A DNA stretch of 62,310 bases, taken from positions 1 through 62,310 of IMG/VR virus record IMGVR_UViG_3300033148_005414, one strand, 5' to 3'. The notes under the pieces are model-generated. The model did no database searches, was not told the origin of the DNA, and saw only the letters and a list, made by a program, of their open reading frames with translations. A program made the position numbers and the translations under genes. Of this stretch, positions 31,925 through 41,000 are shown piece by piece. This DNA comes from a virus. The stretch's first letter is position 1. Each line of letters begins with the position of its first letter.

Positions 31925-32320
31925 TCACTCTTTAAAAAAGTATTCATCGAGATTTATTGCTTTCAAAACACTGCCGGTTTTTAGTGTCTCAGGTAGTGAT
32001 GATGCGCAACCTTGATGAAATTTCCTGCCGCAATATTCATGTATCCTGCCTACAATAATTTCTTTTGTTGGGTTATATACGCCAATTAATTGAGCTTTTA
32101 CATAAATTACCGCCGCATGAGTCCTGTTATGCACATTTAATTTACCCAGAACGCTTTTAACGTGAAGCTTTACAACTCCAACACTAATCCCCAATTCATG
32201 AGCAATTAATTTATTACATAGCCCTTCTGCAACCAGCTTAAGCACGTCTGTTTCCCTTTTCGTTATCGAGCCTAGCAATTCATTTGGATCAGATTCGCTC
32301 TTGTCTATTGCTGGCTTCAT
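31925..32320 (-). CDS. LuxR-type helix-turn-helix regulator
   Basis: 131 residues. Residues about 18-72 (ITKRETDVLKLVAEGLCNKL, then IAHELGISVGVVKLHVKSVL and GKLNVHNRTHAAVIY) are a full GerE/LuxR DNA-binding domain. No receiver or autoinducer domain precedes it; about 55 C-terminal residues contain two Cys and are unrecognised. It may control phage or host transcription. It sits downstream of the tRNA-like gene. Confidence 0.82.
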   Translation of the reverse strand: MKPAIDKSESDPNELLGSITKRETDVLKLVAEGLCNKLIAHELGISVGVVKLHVKSVLGKLNVHNRTHAAVIYVKAQLIGVYNPTKEIIVGRIHEYCGRKFHQGCASSLPETLKTGSVLKAINLDEYFFKE

Positions 32321-32353
32321 AATTTCTCTTTATCTGGTTATAAATAAAATTAA

Positions 32354-32481
32354 TGGTGTTGGGGGGAGGATTTGAACCTCCGACATCTTCGTTTAAACTT
32401 TGATTCACGATTTAGGGTAATGTGCTCAGCGTCAAATCGCGTTCCCAGTCACCCCTGCCTTCTCCACTTTGGCCTCCCAAC
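32354..32481 (-). tRNA. tRNA-like gene, oversized and of unknown identity
   Basis: 128 nt including encoded CCA. The acceptor is GTTGGGA/CCCCAAC (six of seven pairs). The D-arm reads GGCCAAAGTGGAGAAGGCA, a good consensus. The T-arm is GGAGG-TTCAAAT-CCTCC, perfect. GGGGT could pair with ACCCT as anticodon stem, but its loop would be 32 nt and the variable region another 32 nt, instead of 7 and about 5-20. No anticodon can be assigned. It may be a decayed tRNA, a tRNA with insertions, or a tRNA mimic. Confidence 0.55.
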
Positions 32482-32488
32482 AAAACTT

Positions 32489-33184
32489 TTACCTCACAGC
32501 AGCAGAAATTTTCTTGTACAGCTTGATGCCGAAGTTGGTTTTTTCAACTTTACGGCTAACAGCCAGCGCATTCAATTTAGCCTGTTTAATTTCAATGAAA
32601 TCAGGCGGGATATTGCCGTCGATTATCGCCTGTAGGAACTCATTAAGATTAACTACTTCACCTAACCAGTTTGTCTTGGCTGATGTTGACGCACCTAGAT
32701 CACCACGAGCAATTGGAGCTTTAGCCACGGTGTCTGGCAAATCAGCTGCAGCTTCAACAATAGCTTCTGCTGTATCGGTGTCACCGTCTTTTTCGGCCTG
32801 CTCAGCACGCTCTAAAGCTTCTTTTTCGGCCAATTTACGGGCTTCTTCTGCCGCTGCTTCCTGACGTATCGCCCGGGCAGAAACATATTCATCCATTTTA
32901 ACTTTCAGATCGGCCTTAGCTGTGTTTAATGGACCAACAGTTTCTTTGAATTGAGTGTTAATCCATTTCACATGATCGTTAAGCGGCTTAACCAGAGCGG
33001 TACGAGCCTCATCAGATTTTTTTATCTGGGTATTAATAACTTTTGCTAAGTCACCGGCTGTGGCTAAAACGTCATCATCGATGATAACGACCCGGCCAAC
33101 CTGCTCGAGTAAATTTGCACCCTTTGACACGATAGGGCCTGTTGCTTTGCCCAGCGACTCTGGACTCATAATTTGTGCTGACAT
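32489..33184 (-). CDS. Coiled-coil recombination-module protein
   Basis: 231 residues. A long helical region (about 45-130) full of Ala, Glu and Lys is followed by a small C-terminal domain (NLNEFLQAIIDGNIPPDFIE). Proteins of this shape often accompany YqaJ and RecT genes in phages. Function unknown. GAGAG site precedes the ATG. Confidence 0.6.
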   Translation of the reverse strand: MSAQIMSPESLGKATGPIVSKGANLLEQVGRVVIIDDDVLATAGDLAKVINTQIKKSDEARTALVKPLNDHVKWINTQFKETVGPLNTAKADLKVKMDEYVSARAIRQEAAAEEARKLAEKEALERAEQAEKDGDTDTAEAIVEAAADLPDTVAKAPIARGDLGASTSAKTNWLGEVVNLNEFLQAIIDGNIPPDFIEIKQAKLNALAVSRKVEKTNFGIKLYKKISAAVR

Positions 33185-33193
33185 TTCTCTCTC

Positions 33194-33619
33194 CTACAGT
33201 TTAGATAGTAAAAATTGATTATTCAGTAGGCGCTTATATACTGTTTCGCCATTCTCTGTTTGCATGTATGGTAAAAAAACTTCAACCATATCAACCATGT
33301 CTGTTTCGATGAAAGCAAGCTGAGCCTTAATCCAGTCTTTTATTATTCGCCACGCTGTTCTGGCGGCTTGCTCCCTCGTTTTATATTTTCGCCCAATATC
33401 AGCGTTCTGTAATACGACATAAAGCTTGTCTATATTTGCTGGCAAAGTGAAGTACATAGCTCCATTCGACGTATTTAACTGAAAGGTGATCCCAGTCATA
33501 ACTCCATCATCATCAAACTGGGTCATAAACCCTTTAACTCCAGCCTTCACAAGAAGCATCTGTATTTCTATTGCGGTTTTCTCAGTAGCAACCTGTGTTG
33601 TGTAATTTAGTATCGCCAT
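33194..33619 (-). CDS. Recombination-module hypothetical protein
   Basis: 141 residues (MAILNYTTQVATEKTAIEIQ). A compact strand-rich N-terminal half and helical C-terminal half with AARTAWRIIKDWIKAQL, a pattern common beside exonuclease/RecT genes. It abuts the exonuclease stop (shared base). Function unknown. Confidence 0.62.
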   Translation of the reverse strand: MAILNYTTQVATEKTAIEIQMLLVKAGVKGFMTQFDDDGVMTGITFQLNTSNGAMYFTLPANIDKLYVVLQNADIGRKYKTREQAARTAWRIIKDWIKAQLAFIETDMVDMVEVFLPYMQTENGETVYKRLLNNQFLLSKL

Positions 33620-34242
33620 TAAAATAAATCCGGTATTTCTGTTGTAAAACCGACCTCCAAACGAGTGTCAGCTATTAAATGTTCATAAAACTCAGCGCAC
33701 TTCTCCTCCATGCGCTCTAGATAACTATTATCACGTTCAATTTCGAGAACGATTAACTGCTTCTCTGGATCTTTGTACCGTGGATCAAAGCTGATAAAGT
33801 GGCACACTTCCTTCTCGGTACACCAGATTTCAGATTGAATTTGAGGTTTATATGTATCAGCCCCAACCCCGTGAACCACAGTCATCGCGTGAATCTCTTC
33901 ATTAAATGGGCACTTTACTTCCTGAACGGCATCATCAGTAAGTCCGTCAGGTAATACCGCCACATATTCAATTCTCGGGTGAACGATTGATACCTTTGGC
34001 ACCAATACATCCACTCCATTCTCAATTTCATAATTCGCAATGGCCATAGGTTCATAGCGATTCCCCCAGTCAAGTGATGGCGCATACACCTCTTCGCCTA
34101 TACAGATATCGGGCTGCTCTATTTCAAGCTTCTTCTGATCAAGTAAGGTGTTCCATGCTTTAGGGCCACCATCCATAATAGTGCTCATTATGGAGCCGGT
34201 GATTTTCCCTAGCCGCTTACTTTTCTGTTCCGCTGTCAGCAC
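33619..34242 (-). CDS. YqaJ-type exonuclease
   Basis: 207 residues. GKITGSIMSTIM near residue 13, WGNRYEPMAIANYE (Glu) near residue 63, the catalytic Asp in PDGLTDDAV, and EVKCP (ExK) near residue 110 match the lambda-exonuclease/YqaJ family, with a following helix PQIQSEIWCT. It degrades 5'-ended strands to expose ssDNA for the RecT annealase encoded just upstream. The genes overlap by 26 bases. Confidence 0.88.
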   Translation of the reverse strand: MLTAEQKSKRLGKITGSIMSTIMDGGPKAWNTLLDQKKLEIEQPDICIGEEVYAPSLDWGNRYEPMAIANYEIENGVDVLVPKVSIVHPRIEYVAVLPDGLTDDAVQEVKCPFNEEIHAMTVVHGVGADTYKPQIQSEIWCTEKEVCHFISFDPRYKDPEKQLIVLEIERDNSYLERMEEKCAEFYEHLIADTRLEVGFTTEIPDLF

Positions 34243-35173
34243 TATCTTTACCTTTTTTTGGCTTGTTTTCTTTCACTTTTTTATTATGGGCATCTACTGC
34301 TTTTTTTAGGCGAGACTTGCATGCCGCAAACTTCTCAATAGGTAGTTGCTCAATGGATTCAATGCCAAAAGCAGTGTAAATTTTGGCGACATTTACTTTT
34401 GACTCAACTGCCAGCTTATTTAGCTCTTGAACCTGTTCATCGCTAATTACAACAACTGCTGACTCAATCGGTGAGTTATCGATGTTGGTCGATGTCAAGC
34501 CTTGATGTTCATTAATGAGGGCTTCTGCTTCCATGAACCGCTGCGTGATTGGCCATGATTTAGACCCGCGACGAAGTAAACTTTTCTTCATCATCTCTTC
34601 TGGCCATGTTTTCCATGGGCCATTCTGGGCTTTGGATGTTTTTTTGATGTCATCAAGCTCAGCAATTGACATCGCGTCCACCAGATAATCTCCATTGTGG
34701 AGCTTGGCTATTGAGTAGCCACCCACAATAGGCCCCCGATCCTCTGGCTTAGCGAAAGCGGAAAAGGTATGGATTGGTTTTGTATCCACACCAGTAAATT
34801 CAAAATTATCTTCATCATAAACAAGCATTGCTTTTGCCCAAATAATTGAGCCTGAGTCGGTGGCAATCTTAACGAGACCACGGTATGAGATATCCAGACA
34901 GGCTTTGCCATCCCGAGGTACGAGATAAGCTAATTTTTCTGCTGGGTTTAATGATAAGCCAATAGAGGCTATGTTAATAATTGCTTTTCGGAATGATTCT
35001 ATCGGGCAACCTTGCAGGTATTCGCTAGCTTCGATGGCCTGCATAGCAAACCCGCTTTCTTTAGCCCACACCATACCATTTTTTTCTGCTAGAGCGATTT
35101 GCTCAAAAAACTTCTTGCCAGTCCCTATTGACTGGCGAATGCTAACCATCTTTTTTTGCTTCTGGTTACTCAT
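34217..35173 (-). CDS. recT: RecT-family single-strand annealing protein
   Basis: 318 residues. The segment SFRKAIINIASIGLSLNPAE, then AYLVPRDGKACLDISYRGLV and VVYSI-like GGYSIAKLHNG, then PWKTWPEEMMKKSLLRRGSK are hallmark RecT blocks. The C-terminus is a Lys-rich disordered tail. It anneals complementary ssDNA made by the adjacent YqaJ exonuclease. It probably generates the concatemers used for packaging. Confidence 0.93.
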   Translation of the reverse strand: MSNQKQKKMVSIRQSIGTGKKFFEQIALAEKNGMVWAKESGFAMQAIEASEYLQGCPIESFRKAIINIASIGLSLNPAEKLAYLVPRDGKACLDISYRGLVKIATDSGSIIWAKAMLVYDEDNFEFTGVDTKPIHTFSAFAKPEDRGPIVGGYSIAKLHNGDYLVDAMSIAELDDIKKTSKAQNGPWKTWPEEMMKKSLLRRGSKSWPITQRFMEAEALINEHQGLTSTNIDNSPIESAVVVISDEQVQELNKLAVESKVNVAKIYTAFGIESIEQLPIEKFAACKSRLKKAVDAHNKKVKENKPKKGKDSADSGTEK

Positions 35174-35278
35174 TAGTCCCCCTCTCAGTACACGTTAAGT
35201 ATCTCTTGCGTGTAGTAAATGTATATCATCAATTGAGGACTGTCTAATTTTTTATTTTTATGTGGGGATAAGTAAAAC

Positions 35279-35776
35279 TTATGAACGATGAATTTCTTTA
35301 TGGCAAGAGCGACAGACGTGTACGATATTTCTAAAAGAATTGGAACCGCCAAATTGGATTTGTAATACATGGTGACGATGATGTGGCTCACCCTCACAAA
35401 CAAAACAAACCTTGTTTTTCATGGAGAACATTTTAATAACACGTGGATCTGTTAATTTTTCTTGATTGTCTCGTCCATTATTAAATGCTTTTCGTTGTTT
35501 TTGTCTGGCCACGTAGTTAGGGCTTGATATGGATATTCCAGTCATCGCTTTTAATAAGTTCAACTTATATTCAGAGTCATACCCACATCCAGATTTTGTT
35601 TTTATAGCTGCGAACCGCTTAAAGTTCTTTTTATCGAACAGCGACCAGAACATACATAGTAACGGTTTGCAGTCTTTAAACTCTCCATCGCCACCCAGTA
35701 CGGAATATGCTTTGTTATATTGATTCTGTTTTCCCATATCCATATGGTCGCTCAGCAATTGATTATCTGTCAACAA
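35279..35776 (-). CDS. HNH endonuclease
   Basis: 165 residues. The C-terminal core reads CFVCEGEPHHRHHVLQIQFG, then NIVHVCRSCHKEIH, a Cys-bound HNH nuclease. The N-terminal half has DPRV-type and basic stretches of unknown role. It stands between recT and the divergent regulatory promoter. Confidence 0.82.
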   Translation of the reverse strand: MLTDNQLLSDHMDMGKQNQYNKAYSVLGGDGEFKDCKPLLCMFWSLFDKKNFKRFAAIKTKSGCGYDSEYKLNLLKAMTGISISSPNYVARQKQRKAFNNGRDNQEKLTDPRVIKMFSMKNKVCFVCEGEPHHRHHVLQIQFGGSNSFRNIVHVCRSCHKEIHRS

Positions 35777-35803
35777 TAAACTATAATCATTTTAACGATT
35801 ATA
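35759..35803 (+). promoter_or_regulatory. Promoter and operator of the Cro-like gene
   Basis: TTGATT (35759-35764) and TATAAT (35782-35787) are separated by 17 bases. The inverted repeat TATAATC...GATTATA (35782-35803) covers the -10, so a bound regulator would block initiation. The gene begins at 35828. Confidence 0.6.
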
Positions 35804-35827
35804 TTTATTGATACATTAGGAAAATTT

Positions 35828-36103
35828 ATGACCCCACAAGAAACTACAAAAGCGAACCAAGACGCAGCATCTGCAGTGGTTACGTTAATGGGTGGCCCAG
35901 CAGAGGTCGCTCGAAAATTAACAGCAAAGCTTCGAGAGAAAGACCCTGAAGCAAAACCTGTTCGTATTGGCTCTATATGGAGCTGGATGCACCGCGATAA
36001 AAGCGGCATTCCAATTTCATTTATTAAGATGTTTGAAGATTTATCATCAATCCCGAGAGAGGAAATCAGGCCCGATATTCCGTGGCGAGAACTCTGTCTG
36101 TAA
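35828..36103 (+). CDS. Cro/YdaS-like transcriptional regulator
   Basis: 91 residues. MGGPAEVARKLTAKLREKDP followed by VRIGSIWSWMHRDKSGIPIS and EEIRPDIPW matches the short YdaS/Cro-type HTH family (helix-turn-helix about 20-55, then the ERPDI-like end). It is transcribed divergently from the HNH/recombination operon and is likely autoregulated at the overlapping inverted repeat. No CI-type repressor or integrase is present. Confidence 0.75.
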   Translation: MTPQETTKANQDAASAVVTLMGGPAEVARKLTAKLREKDPEAKPVRIGSIWSWMHRDKSGIPISFIKMFEDLSSIPREEIRPDIPWRELCL

Positions 36104-36106
36104 TAG

Positions 36107-36130
36107 AAAGCCCCTTAATTGGGGTTTTTT
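36107..36130. terminator. Bidirectional terminator
   Basis: AAAGCCCC-TTAATT-GGGG followed by TTTTTT on the plus strand; AAA runs on the other side give weaker activity for the minus strand. It separates the Cro-like gene from the convergent GIY-YIG gene. Confidence 0.75.
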
Positions 36131-36135
36131 ATTGC

Positions 36136-36489
36136 TCAGATTGGTATTTTTTTATAAATTGATTTTATTTTTACCTTTATTGCTTGATTCCTTTTGACCG
36201 CCTTTTTCGCTCGATGCCTGATTTCATCAAACTCTTCGCCATCAAACTCCCCTTTTATTATGACAATTGGATGGAACCACTCCCCAGATATATTGTATTC
36301 CCTATACTTTCGTTGAAGCTCCCCCTCAATGTGGTATGCGTTCTTTGTGCTTTTACATTTTATTTTTCTTATTACAGTGAGCTTCTTGTGGTTTCCTGTT
36401 TGAAGTTGATTCACCCTATGTTCAACATTTTTAGCTGTCCCTATTTTAACGGCCTCATAATCACCAACAACAATAAAATAAACATACAT
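36136..36489 (-). CDS. GIY-YIG-like protein (T5orf172 type)
   Basis: 117 residues. MYVYFIVVGDYEAVKIGTAK then HRVNQLQTGNHKKL is the GIY-YIG core of the T5orf172/MUG113 family. Glu in GEWFHP may be catalytic. The basic C-terminus (KKAVKRNQAIKVKIKSIYKK) could bind DNA. Probably a mobile nuclease. Confidence 0.75.
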   Translation of the reverse strand: MYVYFIVVGDYEAVKIGTAKNVEHRVNQLQTGNHKKLTVIRKIKCKSTKNAYHIEGELQRKYREYNISGEWFHPIVIIKGEFDGEEFDEIRHRAKKAVKRNQAIKVKIKSIYKKIPI

Positions 36490-36700
36490 TTTTTAAGTCC
36501 TCTATTTTTTCGAGATACAACCCCACCCTTTTCCCCTAAGACACCAATTACATGCCTAACAACTGTTTCCAGTGGGTACTCTTGCTTCCCCTATTATCCA
36601 AGCCGAAACTTGTTCTTAGGTCCCTGTTGTCAGGGCGCGACAGTGCAGGTATTTTGTGTTTTTATGCTCTGCGTATACGAACCAGTTGCAAACCGTAACG

Positions 36701-36794
36701 GTCGAGTTTGATGTTTTGCCACTGAAACGTGACTAAAAGTAGACGTGAAGGGAATATTTGATATAATTATCCCGTCAGGCGTGCAAAACTCGAC
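36701..36794. promoter_or_regulatory. Promoter flanked by inverted repeat
   Basis: TAGACG (36740-36745), 16 bases, then TATAAT (36762-36767). GTCGAGTTT at 36701-36709 is the exact inverse of AAACTCGAC at 36786-36794, so the two arms flank the promoter and the RNA start. A looping operator is possible. Confidence 0.5.
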
Positions 36795-36840
36795 AACTGA
36801 TTAAACCTCATTGAATTTTAAAACTCAATGGGGTTTTTTC
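36774..36840 (+). ncRNA. Candidate small RNA, about 67 nt
   Basis: The stretch runs from the expected start 7 bases after TATAAT to a strong terminator: CCTCATTGA/TCAATGGGG (one G-U), loop of 10, then TTTTTT at 36834-36839. No start codon with Shine-Dalgarno lies inside. It would be a short untranslated RNA or a leader ended by attenuation before the gene at 36922. Confidence 0.45.
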
Positions 36841-36921
36841 TTTTCTAGGGATCTAAATTTCTGATGCCGCTATAAGAATATTTAATTGGTAATTTGAGCA
36901 GCTGTTCTTTACAGTTTAAAA

Positions 36922-37110
36922 ATGAGTAATAAAAAATATCCAATTATTGGAAGAGTTTTTAAGCATAAGAAAAATACTTGTGCAAAATGCAAATGTGGGA
37001 AAATAGGTCGGTATAAAGTCGATATTCAATGGAACTATATGCGTGGAGATGACGACACTGTTTGGGCTTGTGAAGAACATAAAAACGACATTAATTTTTT
37101 AATAAAATAA
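36922..37110 (+). CDS. Small zinc-binding protein
   Basis: 62 residues (MSNKKYPIIGRVFKHKKNTC). CAKCKCGKIGRY followed by WACEEH gives four possible zinc ligands. Strongly basic N-terminus. No clear Shine-Dalgarno, so the start is uncertain. Nucleic-acid binding is possible. Confidence 0.55.
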   Translation: MSNKKYPIIGRVFKHKKNTCAKCKCGKIGRYKVDIQWNYMRGDDDTVWACEEHKNDINFLIK

Positions 37111-37124
37111 ATAAGGATAGCAGT

Positions 37125-37781
37125 ATGCTATTAACACAGCGATTTGAAATAAATAACGAAGGCAACGACTATGTTGTTGGTGATTTGCATGGTTGCTTCG
37201 ATAAATTAGAAGAAGCTCTATATGACATCGGTTTTGATAAAAATGTGGATCGACTGTTTTCTGTTGGGGATTTAGTAGATCGAGGGCCACAAAATCTTGA
37301 GTGTCTGCGTTTAATTGAAGCCGACTGGTTTTTCGCTGTGCAAGGGAACCATGAAGATATGATGTTAAAGGCAGTATTGGATCGAGTGGATTATCACCAC
37401 TGGCTATTGAATGGTGGTGATTGGTTTATGCGACTAACTCAACGGGATGCTGATGAAGTAAAAAGTTTCTGTTTATTTATCAGGGAAACAGTCCCATATT
37501 CAATAACAGTGGAAACCGATAAAGGCACTGTTGGTATTTGCCATGCACAACCTCCGAGTGAAGACTGGCACGATGCAACCGACCCAAGCAACCGTGATAT
37601 TCAGGTAATGTTATGGGCCCGTACTTGGATTGAGAGCGGTGATACTGACCCAGTTAAGGGTGTTAATTTAACCTTTCATGGCCATACGCCAAAAGAAGAG
37701 CCTTTAATTTTAGGTAACACGTCATTTATTGATACTGGCGCTGTTTTTGGTGGCAAACTAACGATTACGCAAATTAATTAA
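37125..37781 (+). CDS. Serine/threonine protein phosphatase, lambda type
   Basis: 218 residues, like lambda phosphatase (221). Metal-binding motifs in order: GDLHGC (about residue 20), GDLVDRG (about 47), GNHE (about 76), and FHGHTP near the end. Two metals at this site hydrolyse phosphate esters. The target is unknown; phages use such enzymes on proteins or nucleotides. Confidence 0.9.
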   Translation: MLLTQRFEINNEGNDYVVGDLHGCFDKLEEALYDIGFDKNVDRLFSVGDLVDRGPQNLECLRLIEADWFFAVQGNHEDMMLKAVLDRVDYHHWLLNGGDWFMRLTQRDADEVKSFCLFIRETVPYSITVETDKGTVGICHAQPPSEDWHDATDPSNRDIQVMLWARTWIESGDTDPVKGVNLTFHGHTPKEEPLILGNTSFIDTGAVFGGKLTITQIN

Positions 37782-37819
37782 GATATAAATAAAATTTATG
37801 GCCGTGCTATACTTAAAGC

Positions 37820-38017
37820 ATGGAGATTATTGCGATATTATTCATGCCGATATTGATTATCGTAGGAGGGCTAGCTATAGGTTTTGCCCCAATCGTGGCT
37901 GGCGCAATAACACATCAATTCACAGAAGATAAACTACCAAAAAGCGGCTGCTGGATTTTAACCATAGCCGCTTTTTTTATGTCGGTTTATTTAATCGACC
38001 TTTTGTTCGTTCATTAA
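37820..38017 (+). CDS. Small two-helix membrane protein
   Basis: 65 residues (MEIIAILFMPILIIVGGLAI), with two hydrophobic helices flanking ITHQFTEDKLPKSGC. Overlaps the end of the giant gene by 27 bases. A terminator lies inside its coding sequence. Confidence 0.5.
   Translation: MEIIAILFMPILIIVGGLAIGFAPIVAGAITHQFTEDKLPKSGCWILTIAAFFMSVYLIDLLFVH
37939..37978. terminator. Bidirectional terminator inside coding sequence
   Basis: AAAAAGCGGCT pairs with AGCCGCTTTTT (11 bp), T-run after it on both strands. It ends the plus-strand phosphatase operon and the giant minus-strand gene. It falls inside the membrane-protein gene, so full-length expression of that gene would need readthrough. Confidence 0.8.
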
Positions 38018-41000
38018 CTCATAAACATATTTTTTCCGCTTGTAAAAATCCTTACGAATCTTAGGGCGACCCTCTTTATTAGCGGTTGCTAATGCTCGAG
38101 TTTGCGCTGCATCCATAAATTGAGATGTCATACGCCAGCGGGGGATACGGCCATTCATAATATAACGAATATCAGATTTATTAACTTTAGCAGCCTTTAA
38201 TACACGGCTAATCACAGACTTTTTAACACCTAATTTTTCCGCAGCATTCACCATTTTAATCATTTCCGTGAAGCCCTTTTTACGGGCGCGGATCATCCCG
38301 GAAAAACCACGTTTAATGTCTTTTTCTGTAACTGTTGATCCACTACCAACAACCTTATTAAGTTGTTGAGTAGCTAATGATTTTACATCCTTAAACTCTA
38401 AAGTTTTATAGTAAATTGATTGCGGCACGTTAAGCGTCCCCATACGGAAGCCAACCAAAGCAACCGCTTCATCCTCAATCTTGTATTCTTTTCCGCTAGG
38501 TGATGTTTCGCCACGAATGGCTTTTGTCATGCGCTCAGCATTAGAAACAACGCCGGGTTGAGCGGCTTTACGGAAATGATTAATCATATCCAACGCAATT
38601 TCATCTGTTGGTGCTTCAGGATTATAAATTTTTGTCCCGGTGCCTGCACGCTTATTGGAATAGATTTCCATTAAAGCTCCTGCTGCAATATCGACGCCAA
38701 TAAAGGGCTCAAGAAACTCAACCAGAGCATCTAATACCTTTTTATCAATACCTTCGTTATTTTTATTTAAGATGGCAGTAATTGGTTTTTTCAGGTATGT
38801 GTACGGATCAAAATATGAAAAATCGATATATTTAGGATACCCGCTCTCGTCATAACCTAAATAAATTAATTGTGAATTGCGTACCCATGGGGCAGCTAAA
38901 GACCGCACTGCCTCATCATCATCAGATTCGAGGCCCATCATCACCATAGACATATATGACAAAGTGGCTGAAATTGAAGTGGCCATTGCCATTCCTAAAG
39001 TGCGTTGAGCCACCATTTTTGTATTACCAGCAGCCACGTCTTCTTTCAAAAACTTCATTTGATTTGCTGTAGTACGAACAATTTCATATGGGAATGAAAC
39101 AAAAGTACCAATCAGCGGCCAGCGACGCACCATTTTCACAGCACGAGGGACCATTGAATAAGTTGGATACCCATTACGAATACGATAAGCGGCTTTAATT
39201 TCAGCGTCTTTACGAGACTTACCGGTTTCCATTTGTAGTTTGATTTCATTTTCAAAGCCAATAATTTTCCAAAAATCATCACCAACTTGATATAGCCGCT
39301 GCATGAAATTCAAGAAACGGCGTAGTGACTTGGTTGGGCCCTTAGAATAAATATCGATATTCATAAAGTCTTCCAAAGCATGCCGTAATTCTTCTGCCCG
39401 AGGGTTATCATGTAGAACACCCAATGAAATCAAATTATTAAGGTATTTACGCCATTTTGTATCTTTAGTAAATAAATCTGACTGGGCTGCGCGAAACGCT
39501 TTTTGCCCATGACTCCAATCAAAATGACCATTCATTACTGAGAACATTGCTGCAGACATGAAGTTACGGGCCTGAGTGGTTGGAGCAAGAATTGTTTTGC
39601 CGTACTTAACAGCTGAGTTAAGGCGAATAAAGCTACGCATAACAGCCCCACCCTCGATAGCATCACGCATATCTTCCAGCCCCTGAATAAAGTCCTCTGT
39701 TGTGTACAGGCCGTCAATTGGGTTCATTGTTTCCGCGCCTTTGGCTGCAATACGCTTGTCGAATTTCCCTATAGGGCGTTCAAACATAAAAATCCCAAGG
39801 CCACGGCTACGCAGCTGCATTAGAAATTCATGATTTGCTAAATAATTGTACATTTTGGTGGCTGAACGAACAAAATTAATACGTGGGTCAAGATATTCAC
39901 CCAATAATTCACGGATCACATCAGGGACATCCTTGCGATTAGTTAGCATGGATACATCTTTTGTTCCGTATTTGGTGCCACCAGAAATGAATGAGAAAAA
40001 ATTCCCTTTATCTTTTGCGGCCTGAAGAATTGCACGTACTGCACCATGAACCTCTTCTGGAATAAGGTCAGGGTTGCGCTCGGCAATATAGGCTTCTGCA
40101 CGCTTAATTAAGTCTTTATTCTTGAGAGCTTTGTTTTTCCATTTTGCATTATCAAACGCCTCATATGAGCGATTCATATAAGTACCCATATTTTTACTGA
40201 TAGTTTGGTGCATTTCAAAGTGGCTGCGAATTGACGCAGGAACATAGCCATCAGGTTCACCCTTTAAAAAGGATTCAAACGCCTCATTATCTGCTTGACT
40301 TAATTTTGCACGCTGAATTACCATCATATCGACCATGGCTTTCTGCATACCGCCGGATAACCGGTCAAGATAAGCACGCATACCATCCAATGTTTCTTTC
40401 ATCTCGGTGGATAGCCCAGCAACCTTTTCACCATGCAGGTAATTATTTACTTTTAACAACTGCTCCTCTGAGATAGACACATAATTCTTAGTGCCAAATT
40501 CTTTATTCATCGCCTCTTCAAACTTGTGGATAACAAATGAAACGTCTTCTTCTCCAGCTTTTTTCAGTGAATCACTTTTGATTTTTGCCTCAAAACCTTC
40601 GTCGTTTAAAAGCCCTTCTTTAGTAAAGTGACGCCTTACAAACTTGGCCACGGAGCGCATTGCTGAAGGATCAGATTCATTAGTTGTTTTAAGATCATTT
40701 TGGATCTGCTGGACTGTATCGGCGGCAATTTGTGGCACTTCACCAGTTTGAACAGCTTGACGCATTCCAACGATAACTTCGACAAGCTCAGAGTTAGTTA
40801 AGCGAACAGATGGCATAATATTTCGCAGCCATTGTGCGATTTTAGCAAGCGTCCGGGTAACGATGGTGGATTTAGGGTTGGTCTCAGCCGTAACAGCAAT
40901 AAGTTCCTCTGTTAATTCAAGGCGGTTTTTAGGTGTGATCTGAACACCCCAAGTTTTGGCTAAATCACGAATTTTTTCTTTGTTGTCACGATAGACTTCC

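Larger units (their letters stand above)
36490..36921. other. Divergent control region with candidate small RNA
   Basis: About 430 bases without a convincing gene. It contains a plus-strand promoter, a short terminated transcript, and an inverted repeat of 9 bases around the promoter (listed separately). Confidence 0.5.

Noticed and set aside
35185-35403. A 72-residue minus-strand reading frame overlapping the HNH gene
   Set aside because: It lies over the HNH coding sequence in another frame with low-complexity AT-rich composition and no Shine-Dalgarno.
36184-36711. A 175-residue plus-strand reading frame
   Set aside because: It is antisense to the well-supported GIY-YIG gene and has Cys/Phe-rich composition typical of a shadow frame.
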